NCBI GenBank assembly: GCA_021234155.1
Contig: JAJEKV010000033.1
Coordinates: 7,244,635 to 7,308,634 of the forward strand
DNA: 64,000 bases
DNA from: Isoetes taiwanensis
Taxonomy: Eukaryota > Streptophyta > Lycopodiopsida > Isoetales > Isoetaceae
Direction: 5' to 3'
Below are positions 1 to 13,763 of the stretch, one piece after another. Every line of letters starts with the position of its first letter. Position 1 is the first letter of the stretch. The notes under the pieces were generated by a model. It searched no databases, was not told the DNA's origin, and was given only the letters and a program-made list of their open reading frames with translations. A program made the translations under genes and the position numbers.

Positions 1-618
1 TTCAAGATGTTTTCCTTTTTTTTATCGGATATAGCTGGAGATTTGTCTATTCCGGCTAGAATCCAAATACGGTCTCTCACTTCCCTGAGGGAGGAAGAGT
101 CACCAGCCAATACATTGATGTCATACTCTATACATATTCCTCAAAAAGCTTATCACTATCAAGGCTTTTATCCCAAAAACCCTCTGGGATGGGTTTTCCC
201 AATCTTGCACGGTAATGGGCTTTCTATGCTCTTCTTACGAATCAATTCAATTCAATCCTTGATCTTTCATCTAGAAAAAGAGGCAACTGCAAACAAAGTT
301 CCTTTACGTCAAAGATGCTACTCCTCATCAATGGAAAGGGTATTATCATACAAACCTATGGTTAAGTTACCAACTTTGGCATCACATATTGTCTAGTCTT
401 ACACTCCTCCTATAACTGAAAGGTATGTCTTTTTAGAGTCACTCTCCTATACTATAAGGACATTTGGATTTATATACTATAAGGATTTTGGATATTTGAT
501 GAACTAGAAGCAAGATGTGTGAAATGTGTTGTAATGAACTGCATGTAGTACCTACCATGATAATGTATTTAGCATGTCAAACTCAAATTGGTAGAGAAGA
601 TGTTGAGAATTCAGTGTA
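1..618. other. No recognisable gene
   Basis: AT-rich sequence. An open frame of 129 codons runs at 7-396 on the plus strand, but its translation has no domain I recognise and its composition looks non-coding. I see no repeat or RNA gene here. Confidence 0.5.
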
Positions 619-638
619 CTATTCTATTCTATTCTATT
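619..638 (+). repeat. (ATTCT)n microsatellite
   Basis: About four copies of ATTCT lie a few bases upstream of a truncated LINE 3' end (647-685), which itself runs into an (AATTC)n tail. The fragment therefore sits between two different pentamer repeats. Confidence 0.8.
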
Positions 639-646
639 GTATTTGT

Positions 647-710
647 GTTGGGACCCATAGAACTTTTGGTCTCTTTGAACGTTAAAATTCAATTCAATTC
701 AATTCAATTC
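647..710 (+). mobile_element. 5'-truncated LINE 3' end with (AATTC)5 tail
   Basis: Positions 647-685 align by eye with the last ~45 bases of the microsatellite-tailed LINE at 13.9-16.1 kb. Both show GTTGGG-CCCATA, then TTGGTCTC, then a G-rich stretch ending in TTAAAA or ATAAAA. The body is followed by five exact AATTC units (686-710). Only the extreme 3' end is present, which fits severe 5' truncation during target-primed reverse transcription. No coding sequence remains. Confidence 0.6.
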
Positions 711-3700
711 CTATGTGTGCGACTATCAAACAGCATTAGGAATCTTACTAAGAATGGTAAAAATATGATCACAAAATACAAAGCTCAAACTTGAGTCTCA
801 TCATATCATGACATGAAATGAATGGTGAGCAGTTTCGGTGTTATTTCTGCATCTCATACATTAAGAATCGTAAGAATCGCTTCCTTCCATCCACTATAGA
901 ATAATAGGAGAAAAAGAAGTTCAGTCTCGGTATCTCTCTCAAATGATAATAGACACTTTAGACGATCACAAATAAATAATGTCCCACATGGTAGAGGAGG
1001 ATCACTGATAGTGAACCATGGTCTTGGACCACGGTAAAATAGATCAAACACAAAATTATTATCTCAATCTACACCATTGAACGAAGTGAGTGAAAAAAGT
1101 ACATTCAATCTCGATCGTCCAATTTTGATCTGCAATAGGGTGGGGTGTTTAAGTGATCCTTATTACTTATAGATAGGCCAATTTCATGGGGAGATTTAAT
1201 ATATAAAAATATTTTATTTTCCACATTTTCTTGTCCATAATTCTTAAGTGGTTCACTATTTGGTACACTCCCCTAGTTGCAATAGGTATTCAAATGACTT
1301 AAGTCCCATTATCCAATCTAAACCATTTTTTTTTCTCCACATTCAACAACAATCCTTTTATATATTAGTTCGTGTTACTTATGAAGATACACTTACCACA
1401 AACTTCATATATGATGGACACTTGCGAATGACCTCATAACAAAATGAAGGGCAAGGCCTAACAGCTAAAAAGGAAGCATTTGCATGCCAGCCAAATGTTG
1501 TCGTGCTTGGGGGCGTTGGTGAGAAACTCGAGCTAGGTGTGAAAGGAGGATTATTAGGTATACACATTGGAAACATTTGTGAACAAATCTGTAAAACATA
1601 AGATATTAGATGATTACGTTGCTAAACTTGTGTCATATGAGGAAAGATTCTTACCCAATCATAATATGCACTTGCGCACTCATTGCAAGAACTTAGCTTT
1701 GTACCTTGACAATTTCCAAGATTAAGTAGATCCTAGAAAATGTAATGTCAATAGTCTAGGAAATAACACTTCCATAATAATAGTTTTGCATAAACACTTA
1801 GATAGAATTTGTAATCCTATAAGTGCAAGCCTCATGGAAAGAATACAGAGTACGCTAAGCCAATGCATCAATTACATATGTTGGCTTAAATTTTTGCATT
1901 CTAGAAAATCAACGACTAAGATTCTTTTGAAGATTGATGACTCTATTATGCTGCACAAGATAAATCCAAGTTTATTTTCTCCAAGTTATGTGTTTGTATA
2001 CCTGATGAGAAAGCTTATAGAATGATACCTCTATGCACGACAAATGGGCTTCTTCCCTTCCCACCGTAGTATTTATTTAACTACCAAATGAAGCTATCTT
2101 TGTATTGTACTGTAAGCTAATGAAATGAAATATATATATCATAAGCCAAAAGACTGTGGGAAACTAAAGTCAAAAGCTTACCAACATCCGTTGATAATTA
2201 CAAAAGGCATAGTCATCTTCATGTCTGCCTGGGGAACTGAGATAATCCCAATCGACAAAAGCAGCATAGTTTGAAGTGATCCTTGAAAGGAAATCTATGC
2301 TAGAAAAGTTTCAAAATGACTTGTATGTTTCTCGCTTACTATCAATGAAAATTAAAGAGCTAGTTAAGTCGATTACCATAGCAAAACCAAGGACCTTCCG
2401 GACTTGATGTTCCTGCTAGATTGATGTAAGTGTAGTTTGCATTCATTGGAGTGATAATTACGCAATCACTCCAACTACATACTTCCTAAATAATTGCCAA
2501 CTTATGTTAATAAAAACATAGTTCCTATAATATAGAACTTTCTAGAAGCCAGGTCTAATTAAATGTTCGCATAATATACGGGTACAGGAAAAAAAAAAAA
2601 AGAAAAAACTTTCCTTTTTCTTTTTTATTTCTTGCTACCTTAAACTGCAGTTAATATCCTCATAAAAAATGTATAAAAACAAAGACAACTTTACCGTGAA
2701 TCCCTCAAACGTGTTTTTCCCTTCATCGTCTAATGAGGGGATAAGGTCATAGCAAGATAATGATAAGTATGCAGAACAATCGGGCTCTAATATTACGGTG
2801 TTGATTTGCCCTTGTATAACAATTAAAACTGCAAGCAATATTGCCCTTGCTAAGTATGTTAATAGGAAAAGACTACTTTGTCTTTAAGCATGTAATAGAA
2901 CATGTGCCTAGCTATGGTAGAATTGAAAAAACTAATTGTATCTTACATGTGCAATGTAGTTATGCAATATATATGGAAACACATATGCAGAATAAGGATG
3001 AGAAGCACCAGATAATGCCGCGGCTCTGCAAAACCAAGAGACAAAAAATTGCCTCATTTCCGAATGTCGTGTATCTTTTTTCTGCAAGACGATAGATGCA
3101 TAGCTATTATACTTAGGTCGGTACATCCCTCAAATCAAATAACAAAACAAACAATTTGTTAAACAAAACATCATACAACACACATAACTTACATCATACA
3201 ACACACAGAACATTTGTACCATAACAAACAAAAAATTATATAGCAACAGAATACAAATGGCCTTCCAACCATCGTCGTAGTCCTTGGATAGAGACTTTAG
3301 GGTTTCTCACAAATGTGTTATGATGCTCTTAATATTATGTCTCCCTGCCAGTCCCTTTTCTTTTCAAATCCGGCATGGCTTTTACGCATCAGGATAGTCT
3401 AAGAGCAAGTTTTATTTTGCCCCTTGCCCATTTCTTGTCCTAAGTGCCATGCTCGATTTTTCTCGCTATTCACTATTCTTTTTCAAGCTTTCCCCACTAT
3501 CCTCTCCCATCTCGTTGTTCTTTCTCCAGTACGTTGTAAATGCATGTCTTCCAAGAGATTCGCAACTACTTTACAGTCCCAATGTTTGAGTTTGAGCACG
3601 ATCAACATAGGCATGCAAAAGGCAACAAGATTAATAGTACCTAGTCCAAATGAAACGATGCACTTATAGATATACATTTGCAAGCTTTTGAAGGCATCAA

Positions 3701-6700
3701 GCTACATGTACATGACTTTTGAAGGCATCATGATTCTTGAGTTGAGTTGGCTAAAGAAACCAGCATTTGATAGTCCTATTTTGGATGTATTTTATTTGCC
3801 ATTTTATTTGTCTAAGATGAAGAATAGCCCATGACAATGAGAGTGTTGTGTTGAAGCCTGTACACTGTATTCTTTGTATTGGCAAGAAAATTCCCTAGCT
3901 TTCATATGATGGCATATTGCTCCAATTTTCTTCCTCTAGTCAGCTATAATTTTATTTAGCAAACACTGTCTTTTGCGGTTGAGCCACTGAACTTAATCAA
4001 AATTTGGGTTATATTTGGGAAGGATTGGATTTGGGTCTATCCTTGCCTTTAAGTTTGATAGAAAATAAACCAAGTGTTGCCACCTCTCTCGTCTATCTTT
4101 TATTAACCTCCTCGCATCTCTAGCTGTCAATATTCATGTTTTCATCCTAATCACTCTCACCAAAGATTGAAAAAGGTGCTACAAGATTGAGCTGACAATT
4201 TTGCCAGGTATAAGTTTTTCTTGAGTCTTTGCCTACCTTTCCGTTTCAATTTTACTAGTTTTATGTGGTTACAGCCTGGCATTGTAACAAGTTTCTTAAA
4301 ATATCTTTATTGGAAACCTGTAGCAGAGAAGTGAACTTGGAACCTGCAAATGCTTGATGAAAATCCTCTCTAGGTATATTTTATATCTACTGCAATCCAT
4401 AATGATATTCTATTCAACATGAGGAATGGCCTTGAAATACTAGCTGTTGACTTAAAACAATTTTTTGTCCTCCTACAGATTATTTGAGTGGAAACCTTCA
4501 CTTGTTGATGGCCACAGATTAGTATTGACGGGATATGTTGGGAGGAATTTGGGCCTCACTGAAGAAGGAAGAAGTTGTGGCTTTCGAATACTACGAAAAA
4601 TGCTCTGTTAACAGAATGCAAAGGATATTGCTCTATTTTATTCTACTAACAAAAGCTGACCAGCATTTTTAATCCAGTGTAATGGATCTGGCCACTTGAT
4701 GGGCCAGTATACTCATATATGTATGTACACATGCTTGCATGCATGCATGCATGCATGCGTGGAGAGCATAAAAACAAGGGTTTTGCCTCTTTTGAGGAGG
4801 ATTTTGCAAGAGATTTTTCAGAGCATGAAGGCAGAGGAGCATCGAGGAGGTAAGAGCTTGGGATATTGCAGCTGAATTGCATCAAGACGGACGAGGAGGC
4901 TAGGAGAGCTTGCAAATCACTACATCAATCTTCTTCTTACAGGTGGGGATTTTCTATTGATTAAACCTGAGGTACATGGGCTGCCATGATTAGATTTATG
5001 CATGATTTGATAAGAAGAGAATTCGACCCACGAATAGCCATAATGAAATTTGAGTAGGAAAATTTGAAATGGGCATGGTTAAAACATGCTAAAATCACTT
5101 TAAGGGCCAATTTTCCTTGAAGAGAGTTTAGTATGATGGATCGAGACCTTCTGGGAACTACCACGATGGTGCTGGTTGGACATCTTATGTTCCTTGGTGC
5201 TGGTTTATTTATATTTATTTTAGCTATGGTTATTTTTGTGCTTTTGTTATATTATTGTCATGTAAATTTGCCAGTAACTAAATAAGAAGGCCATAGCTCA
5301 AGCAGTAGACGCCATAGCTAGCAAATAGGTTGCAGATGGTCTGGATGGAATCATTCAAAGTGGAGATACATGGTTTGAATAAGTAAATTCACTAAGGGAT
5401 AATTGTTGATGAAAGAATTATGATACTTTAGCGACTTCGAAGATGCAGTAATAGTTGTATCTATTGAATCATGAGATAAGGAAAGTGGGTTTTAATTATG
5501 ATTTATTAAAAAGTTTCCAAAATAAATAAGATGAGTAGAACTTTGGGCAAACTTGGGCCATGGGAAGTTATGGGAGCTTTTGAACTTGGTTACAGCATGG
5601 ATAAACATTACTTTAATAAAAACCTACGGTATTAAGTAGAATGGCATTATAGCATGGGAATGGCTTTGGATGGTAAGCTTTGCAGGTAGGATATTATTAG
5701 TATTTTTATTTGGTCAATGAAGTGCATGTGTTGGATTTACATCAGTATGACACAAAGCTTGAGACTTCCTCAACATGTTTGGATCATCATTATGGTTTTC
5801 ATCAATAAGTTAGCTATTTGACACGAGTAGGTTGTATGGGCAACCTTGGCAAGGGTAAAATCTAAGCATGGTATATATTAAATATCTAATGAACATCACA
5901 ATCTTGGTCTTTGGTATTGTATCACCTGTGTCTTAGTATTTCGATGTCTCCTGGATCCTCTGGGATCGGGCTTCCAGGTTTGGTGGCTTGGGTTGCTCCA
6001 GCATGTTCATGTTATCTTTATTTGTATGTTATGTTCTTGTGCTCGGTGACATCGGGCGTAGTTCTTCTGGCATACTACATCAACTCTTGGAGCACATGGT
6101 AAGAGATCCTTCAGTGCCAGACGTAGGCTGAGAGGGTATATGCATACGCGATTCACCTCACCACTCCTGCTACAGGGCTTGGAATGTAATCTGACTGGGT
6201 ATTTTCTGCTAACAGTGCCTGCTTGTAGGCTGGTTGAGCTTTCCATTGTCCTTGAGTTATGCGTCATGATAGTTAAATCTCTTTGTTATGTTCTCTGCTT
6301 TTGATGCTCATGTGTTGAATTTCATTGATAATATTGTCATTGCTAGCACTTATTTCACAAATGATCTTGTGTCTTTTTTGAATTACTTATGCACTTGCAA
6401 TAAAATTCCAGAGTGTTTCTATTCATACAGTGGCAGCCAGGGATCCCCACTTAGTCACGAGGACTAACCTCTTTGAATGCATGTAGTGAAGGAGCAAGGT
6501 GGTGCTCAAGATAGCAACAACAGTGTAATTGGAGATTGGAATTAAGTTATTGAAGAAGCATTGATTTGCAAGCTAAATATTGTGAACACATTGTGGACAA
6601 TATTTCCTTGGATTTATATTGTATCTTTGTGATGATGGATCTCTAAGAATGGTTCTTTTCTACTACAAAGAAAGACTTAATTCTTCACCAATATCATAAC

Positions 6701-6944
6701 CACCTAAAATTAGTGGAAATTTATATAGGATCTCGAGTTGCCAAGGGGGTCAACTCGGCAGGCTCATCACATCCAGCCTCATAACCTTATTTTGAGTTCT
6801 TCATGAATAGGCCTTTTTGCCTACATTTTGGCAAAGATGCATATGTTACAAACTGGATCGCCTTTTGTCGAGTGGCCAATCTGCAACAAATGGACACTTA
6901 AAACCCGTTGTTTCTAGACAACTGTTTAAAATCATCACAAATTG
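711..6944. other. Gene-poor AT-rich stretch
   Basis: I recognise no coding region on either strand; open frames are short and lack conserved motifs. Small structures are a duplicated ACATCATACAACACAC motif near 3150-3210 and the (TGCA)n run at 4735-4758. Nothing else in this stretch is supported. Confidence 0.5.
4735..4758. repeat. (TGCA)n microsatellite
   Basis: About six tandem TGCA units, self-complementary, with no gene nearby. Confidence 0.9.
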
Positions 6945-7110
6945 TGGCGCGTGGTAACCTAGTGGTCAAATATTAGGCTTGATAGTTACACATCATGGGG
7001 TTCAAATCCTTGTGCTTTCCTTTATTTTAAACATTCAACTCACATGGTTGTCACCAATATATGCTCCGCTATATTTGTTTTCTCATTAGAATTATTTACA
7101 CCGGTCGTAG
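6945..7110 (+). mobile_element. tRNA-derived SINE-like element
   Basis: A pol III A-box-like motif (TGGTAACCTAGTGG, 6952-6965) is followed 33 bases later by a B box (GGTTCAAATCC, 6999-7009), the spacing of a tRNA. The stretch between them cannot fold into a normal anticodon arm and the tail is not CCA-like, so this is a tRNA-derived SINE head rather than a tRNA gene. The 3' boundary near 7110 is a guess. The A box resembles that of the tandem units at 28.2-28.6 kb. No target duplication was identified. Confidence 0.6.
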
Positions 7111-9305
7111 AGAATTGAACTCCAGGCCTAGAAGGCGTTCATTCTAGGAAGTCAGAGTTTAGCTTGTTTAAAATAGAACTTTCAAGTTCTAGATCTTTCA
7201 AGTTCTAGATCGACCTATACGAGCATTAAAGTTTCCAACAAGATTCTTGTAATGATTTCATGAAATGATTTGACACCCCAAAATTTCAATATTACTGTAA
7301 TGCCCAGGTTATGAGAGATCAAGCAGAATATTTGACTAATTCTAGAAAGGAAGGAGGTTCTTATTTGCCACAGTTGGCAGTAAGAGACACAGAGTATGCA
7401 ATCTTATTTCTGGATATTCCTTGAGCTGGAGGCACAGCCACTACTAAACCAATAGCACAGCCTAATATCATTCATGATCTTAATTTATTGCTGACTTCCA
7501 TAAGCAGCAAGCATCTTGCCTTCCTGAAGATGATCATTAATTGACTGAATCCTTTTTTTATTTGTTTATCATAGAACTCTAACTAATTCATGAGAATTGT
7601 CTCTTATCTGCCCAGAATTCATCAAACATACGATCTAAGGTGCATTTTTCTCGTGGCACTCAGGAAATCCCAAGAATTCAGCCCAACTCAACAAATCAGA
7701 CTCTATTGGTATTTTATTTAAAAAATCCTCAACTTCATCTATTTGCCATGCTCTGCCTAAAAGTTAAAGCATGCATCTGCAATGATCTGCTAGTGGTCTA
7801 AAGAAATAATCTTGTATTATAGAATCAAAACAATGATAACCTTCATCAATTAAACCCCTACAATAATGAATTCTTACTTCTTACTCTTAAGTTTTCGTAA
7901 ACTTTCAGCAATGGCAAGTCGCTCCATGCTCAAATTCTGAAAAAAAGCAATATGCATCGTCATAACTCCGAATGAGACAAGCCAAAAGTTAAATGTAAAT
8001 AATCTTTAGACATCTCCCTCACAAAGCATGTGTATGGCCGAGAGGCCGTTCCTCTTGACCGTTTCTGTACTATTCAGTGGCAGCTTATCCTCTCTGCCCA
8101 CTAGAAACCAGCGTCTCAACCCCATCTACATAAATCTGTCCATTGGTCATAGTAAACACTGTGCAAGCATATCACCATATCTGGGACTGGATGCAGTCGT
8201 ATTATGCAGTTGTACTGGGCCTTCAATTTTTGTTCTTTTCATCATATATCATGGTTATTTAAAAGCAGGAATTTGTAAAAGATGCTAGTAGATGTGGTTT
8301 CTTTTCTTACTAGAATTTCAATTCATGTATTGGTTTCAATGGCCAATTTTACCAAGTACGAACAAAAACTATGTGCTAAACTATGTAATGATAGGAAAAC
8401 ACAAGAGGTTCAAACTAGCAATTGAACTAAAATTCTCTGGAAATATTTTAAGTAGCTTCTGCTTGACAGGTTTCTACACACCCAATTAGTTAGTCAAGTT
8501 CAATTGTCTCCAGGCATAGGATGCAAGGCCCCTCTAAACCCCCTCTGAACCCTTGATGGAATAGCATTCCCCTGTGCCATCTATGATCCTTTACTTCCTA
8601 CCAAGTTCTGCATAAATAACATCACTTAGGGTCCCCATTCTCTGTGCCTCCTTCCCTTGCATTCATGCTTAAACATTCGAGCAAAATATGGTGCATTAGC
8701 AAACCTGCTTGTCATAAGCACCAAAATTTCATGCAGATGTGGACGTTCTTAGCAGTCCTAACAATTGTTTGCTTTGTTTCATAAGTTGTCTAAAATATTA
8801 TGATTCTTCATACAGTCATGCCTTTGATACAAAGTGAAAGAGAGTTTTTTATGGAAATTTATAACCTGTAAATAAACAAGAAAGCACTTACAGTAGAACT
8901 CCAGCAAGATTTCCATTTAAACCAGAATAAAGACCCTTAAGAGATTATCCTTCCACCCAATTGAGCTGCCTGCAAAAACCTACATATGCGTAACGCGATA
9001 TCGTCCATAACCGTAATAAGAAATCCTCAAACAAGTATCTTAAAATAGAAGTTACAATGAGAAAGAACTAGATAATTAGGCATTACCCACCAAACAAAAT
9101 ACGAAGAAAGTTAGCGGACAAGACTGCAGCAGGTTACGGCAGGCTGAGGGTCCGCTACAGGACTCGTGCACTTCTTGAAGTTGGAAGCGACAAAACTTTC
9201 TTGAAAGGACGCAAGCAACTAATTTTCAACATTATTTAGCCAAATTGCACTAAGCCTAAACCGAGAAAATAATTTCAAACAAACAAATTAAATAACGCCA
9301 AATGG
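7111..9305. other. No recognisable gene
   Basis: AT-rich sequence on both strands. Open frames at 8028-8288 and 8292-8489 have no recognisable domain, splice context or homology I can name. Confidence 0.5.
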
Positions 9306-9500
9306 ATAGTTTAGAGGATCCCTATGCAGAGATATCCTATCATACCGAGAATATGCACAGCCCTAAATATGACAAATATATTCTGACGCAGTTGCCTGGA
9401 ATTGAGGAGCTGCCAAACTATAATACTCCGTCTAGCCACTAGTTTAGAGGATGCCTATGCAGAGATATCCTATTATACTGAGTATAATCACAGACCCTAT
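9306..9500. repeat. Direct duplication of a ~60-bp segment
   Basis: A ~60-bp segment (TAGTTTAGAGGAT...CACAG.CCCTA) occurs at 9306-9364 and again at 9440-9500 with roughly 90% identity by eye, 134 bp apart. No coding content. Confidence 0.75.
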
Positions 9501-10287
9501 AGTCCAAGAAAAGGTAGGAGGCTTATAAAGCAATATGCAGCGTCATAACCTCAAAACGAACCAAGAATTGATCTTGCTCCATCACATATACGCTCTTTAT
9601 CAGTTTGCAACATTATGAGCTGATAATAATTGATTAAGGTAAGCCTAGGAAGGAAATGGCAGGTTGAAGGAGCGATGAGTAGCCACATTAGAATGCTGCA
9701 TTTTCATATAGAATTTTTGGTTCTGCAACACATCAGCAGCAAGGTACGTAGATCAAAATGTGGATTGACCACCATTGTTGTCCTACATCATAGCAAAGGG
9801 GAACGTTTTGGTCCTTCAAATTCCAATAATTAATGTAAAAGAGTCATAGCCATGTGCTGGTGCATTGAGTTCGAATCGTTCCTTCTTATTTGAAGCTCCT
9901 TATTTGAAGCATTGAAGGTAGAGACATACAGACTGCCATACCTTTGTGTTGGCAAATTAAAAGCCATATTCTGTATAATTGCCATATAAAGGCTAGCACC
10001 AGAGAAATTATCACTTAGGCCTTGTTCATCAGATAAAACTTTTCATCGTGTCATGCGGAGGTTTCTACTAAAGAATGCATTGAGCATGCCTTTGCAGCCA
10101 GAGGGTTTTACTAAAGAATGAATTACACATGCCTTTGCAGCTAGAACCGACGCCATATCTAAACATCAACTTGCGCAGATTACAGAGCAAACTCTGGCAA
10201 ATAGATATGTTGGTCCATACCAAAGTGAGAACACGAAATGCAAATGGCATCGCAAGGTAACTCACGTTTCAAATGCCAGGACGTCAT
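9501..10287. other. No recognisable gene
   Basis: Non-coding sequence. A possible isolated B box (GAGTTCGAATCG) lies near 9868-9879, but no A box stands at tRNA spacing. Confidence 0.4.
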
Positions 10288-10784
10288 TATTCTGTGATGC
10301 TGGGAACTATAGTCTTGAATATGATCTCATTTAAGGCTGGCTAAAGCTACGGTAAATAGGAGCTAGGAAAACCCTGGTTTACCTTTGTGGAGCATCTTCT
10401 GACCTAACCATAGACGACGATCCATACCTTTGTGGAGCATCTTCCGATATAGCCTAGGCGACGGTTCAAAACGGCCATTAAATTTTGAAAACAATCTATT
10501 CTAGATCATGATCGAATGGCTTAAGCCACATCCAACTCTATTTATCCTGTGATGCCGGGAACTATGATCTTGCATATGATCTTAATTAAGGCTGAAATAG
10601 AGCTACGATAAATAGGAGCTAAGAAAACCCTGATTTACCTTTGTGGAGCATCATAAGGCGTCGATCCATACATTTGTAGAGCATCTTCTGCTCTAACCTA
10701 GGCAACGGTCAGAACGGCCATCGGATTTTGAAGACCGTCTGGTACTGTAGATCATGATGAAATGGCTTAAGCCATAACCAACTG
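10288..10784. repeat. Tandem duplication, ~255-bp units
   Basis: Unit 1 (10288-10538) and unit 2 (10543-10784) share a common order: CTGTGATG-CGGGAACTAT, AAATAGGAGCTA-GAAAACCCTG, TTTACCTTTGTGGAGCATC, CTAGG-GACGGT, GAATGGCTTAAGCCA. The divergence by eye suggests an old duplication. The phrase CCATACxTTTGTxGAGCATCTTC also recurs inside each unit. No open frame is conserved between them. Confidence 0.8.
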
Positions 10785-11054
10785 ATTTTCTGCCACATGG
10801 ATTGGCTAGGCTTCGTTTTTTGCCACGTGGATAGGCTAGGCTTCTAGACAGGCTGTTGCGGTAAGGGACGCCTCACATGTCACCGGCAAGTTTTTGTCAG
10901 ACGTCAAGCCGTTGAGCCGCTCAAGTGTAAACTGCTCCAGCAATTCGGGGACGAACGGCTCAGACGTCAAACCGGCCGTCTCAGATGAAAGATTTACATG
11001 TGAGGCGCCTCTAAACAGAACTAGCACTAAGGGCAAAATCACACTACATGGTAA

Positions 11055-11269
11055 ACCCAAAAAAAATACTAAATAATAGCCACCCAAAAAAAATACTAAA
11101 TAATAGCCAACGATACTATGCCATGTGGATGTTTTAGACAGGCGCCCTAAGCATTTAGGCACCCTGAGCTTTTTGGACGGGCGACACTGCCCGCCAAAAA
11201 CTTTTGACAGGCAACACATCATCACATGTATCCAAAAACTTTTGACAGGCAACACATCATCACATGTAT
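11055..11269. repeat. Two short perfect tandem duplications
   Basis: A 27-bp unit beginning ACCCAAAAAAAATACT is repeated exactly at 11055-11081 and 11082-11108. A 38-bp unit beginning CCAAAAACTTTTGACAGG is repeated exactly at 11194-11231 and 11232-11269. Both copies of each are identical, so these are recent slippage or duplication events. An inverted CGCCTCACATGT motif flanks the region on the left (near 10870 and 10997). Confidence 0.85.
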
Positions 11270-13763
11270 CCATGTATTTACGCTTCTTGCGCAGTGGTGC
11301 TGATCAATCCGGCATCGATCGCTTCTTTGCTCACCTTTTGGGCGAAGAGGTTTGTAATTTTTGGTGGTCTGTTGGTTCACTTCTCCTCAATTCAGCATTA
11401 AACAAAACGGAATAATGGATCAGAATTGTCAATTGGATCTAATAGGAATAGAATCGTCATGATTTACTCGTGCCAAACTCTAAATTGTGGGAGATTTGGT
11501 GTAACTTTGATGGAGCTTTTGGGTTACACAAGAGCAGAAAGGTATTCCGACCCAATTGATAGTAGTAGTAGACTCAATTCTATGAAGAATAGTGGAAATC
11601 AGAGCTTCAGGAAGAATTTTTAATTGCTCAAAATTGGAGCTTTTGACAATTATAAAAGACTTAAAAAGCTTGTAAGATTTCTTAAAATATTTTGGCATAT
11701 TTGCGGTCAAAGATTATCCTTGCTTCATGAAGGATTATCGTTGCGATAATTCTCTGCAATTCTATTTTCAATCCTGATAAAAAAATGTTTGCGTTATTGC
11801 TGCTTGCGTGTTACATGATGTGGAAGTTTTCATAAATTATCTAACCATGATAGTGTGATATCACGATGATGGTAGAACGATTTTTGGGCTCAACACCTGC
11901 CTAAAGTCTCCACGTAATTATTTAGGCTTTGCCGTAGTGTGATTCCAACCTAATGCAGGCTTGAGGAATAGGCTGGATTGGTGGATTGGTTGCGTAGCCG
12001 GGTTTTCGAAGTGCGCATTCTATGTTTGTTATGTGGAGCTAGGGCCAGATTCGACTTGCTGCAGTGGCACTTCTTTAAAAAATCTCAATTTTCGCCTCCT
12101 TTTTTAAGAGCGACGATCTGTGTGTTCCATTTGTGGCAGTAGGTAGTTTCAAATAGATGTTCAAGGTTGCTCTCTTACTTAATCTACGGCAAGATTTGTC
12201 TCACTTAACTCAAATTCTAAAGGACAGGGGATCACCCCTGCCAATTAATCCAGTGTTTTGGAGTTAAGCAGGAGTATTTTTGGTTTTCTGGTGAGTGATT
12301 TGATCATTGCTAACTGCTGCAATGGAATTAGACAGCAAGCGTCAGTTATGCCATCTCGCTGCAAAATGGGTTGAGGCTTAAATGCCACTCGTCTATCTTC
12401 CAAAGTAATCTGGCCCTTAGTTGGTTAGAGTTGAAATAGCATTTATGAGTTTGCATTTGCACGAACACTTATTATTAGGACTTTGTAAGATCTTATCTCA
12501 TTGATTTCTGCTACCATTCATTATGTACAGAAGCAAAAGTAGAAGATTTATTTACATGTATAGAAGACGAATTGGATAAATGAGACTAATACTGTTAAGC
12601 ATGAACAAATAGGAGCAAGCAATGGACATCCTCATGATTTTTAAAAACTTTTATCTTGAGACAAGGTAGTTAGATATATCTTGAAGACCACGTGTTGAGC
12701 AGTCTTCATACAAATTTCGATTGCATTGTCCTGTATCAGAGTTTCACAACAGGATGTTTCCTATATTTCTTTTACTTATATGCAACTAAGGGAAACAACA
12801 AATATACATGATATTCAATGTGCCATGCTTATTCTCAGCCATGAGCAACCCAATATTCCTATTGATCAAGGTCCTAGAATTGCTAAAAAAAGGCCTCAAA
12901 TTCAACACTATACCTATACATATATGGCGCCTCTCGTAAAAGTTGTAAAAACATGTTTTTGGTTATAACTTCATTTTGGGCCTTACAAGCTGCACGAAAA
13001 TTCCACTTTAGAACCTTTTGCTTTTGGCTCAAGACATTCTGCTGAGAGATGTTCCAATTTCAAGAAATTTAGGAGTTATTTTTAAAGCCATAGCTCTTTC
13101 ATATATGAAGATGTGAGAGCAATTGAGTAAAATCAAGGGATGCTGATGGAATATATAGATCAGAAGCTTGTGATTCCATCACAAGTTACAGCTGACACCT
13201 ATATGTTTTGGAAAGTAGTGTCTTCTTGACAACTCATAACTACAAAGTTAGGTAGTCGACACATTCCTGTTCATTTTCATTGGCGCATTCCTCTCCACTT
13301 TCATGCAACCTATTGTAAAGAATGTGAAAACAAAAAATCTCAACGATTCTAGAGGCAATAGGCATCATAATACCATTATTGCGTTCTCAAAAATGGTGGC
13401 AGACATTGATGTTTGTCTTAGGATGACTATGCTTCTCAACGGTGTTGTGTTTTGTCTGAGTTGAAAGTTCTGTTTGAGTTGAAAACAGTGAGGTTGCTGC
13501 AAACTAATCATTAAGAAATGTACGACTACGTACATACCCTGCTGCATATTTGTTCAAGCAAAGCCTCCCATGTCTATTGTTTTAAAATATTGAGATAAAG
13601 ATTGCCAAGTGCGGAGTTTTGATTGTCAAATAGCATCCCTAGAGCCCTAAAATTGATCTTCTATTTATAGGCAATCACTTCTTTTGTTTAATCTATGACT
13701 TATTGGTAAAGGTCCAATAAAGATTCAACTTATTTGATTATATCGAGTAATCTTACCAAAGAT
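11270..13763. other. No recognisable gene
   Basis: AT-rich, with short open frames only and no domain or repeat I can support. Confidence 0.5.

Noticed and set aside
7-396. 129-codon protein at the window start
   Set aside because: No recognisable motif and non-coding composition.
10836-11273. 145-codon minus-strand open frame
   Set aside because: It spans the short perfect tandem duplications, whose repeats create the repeated peptide; no domain.
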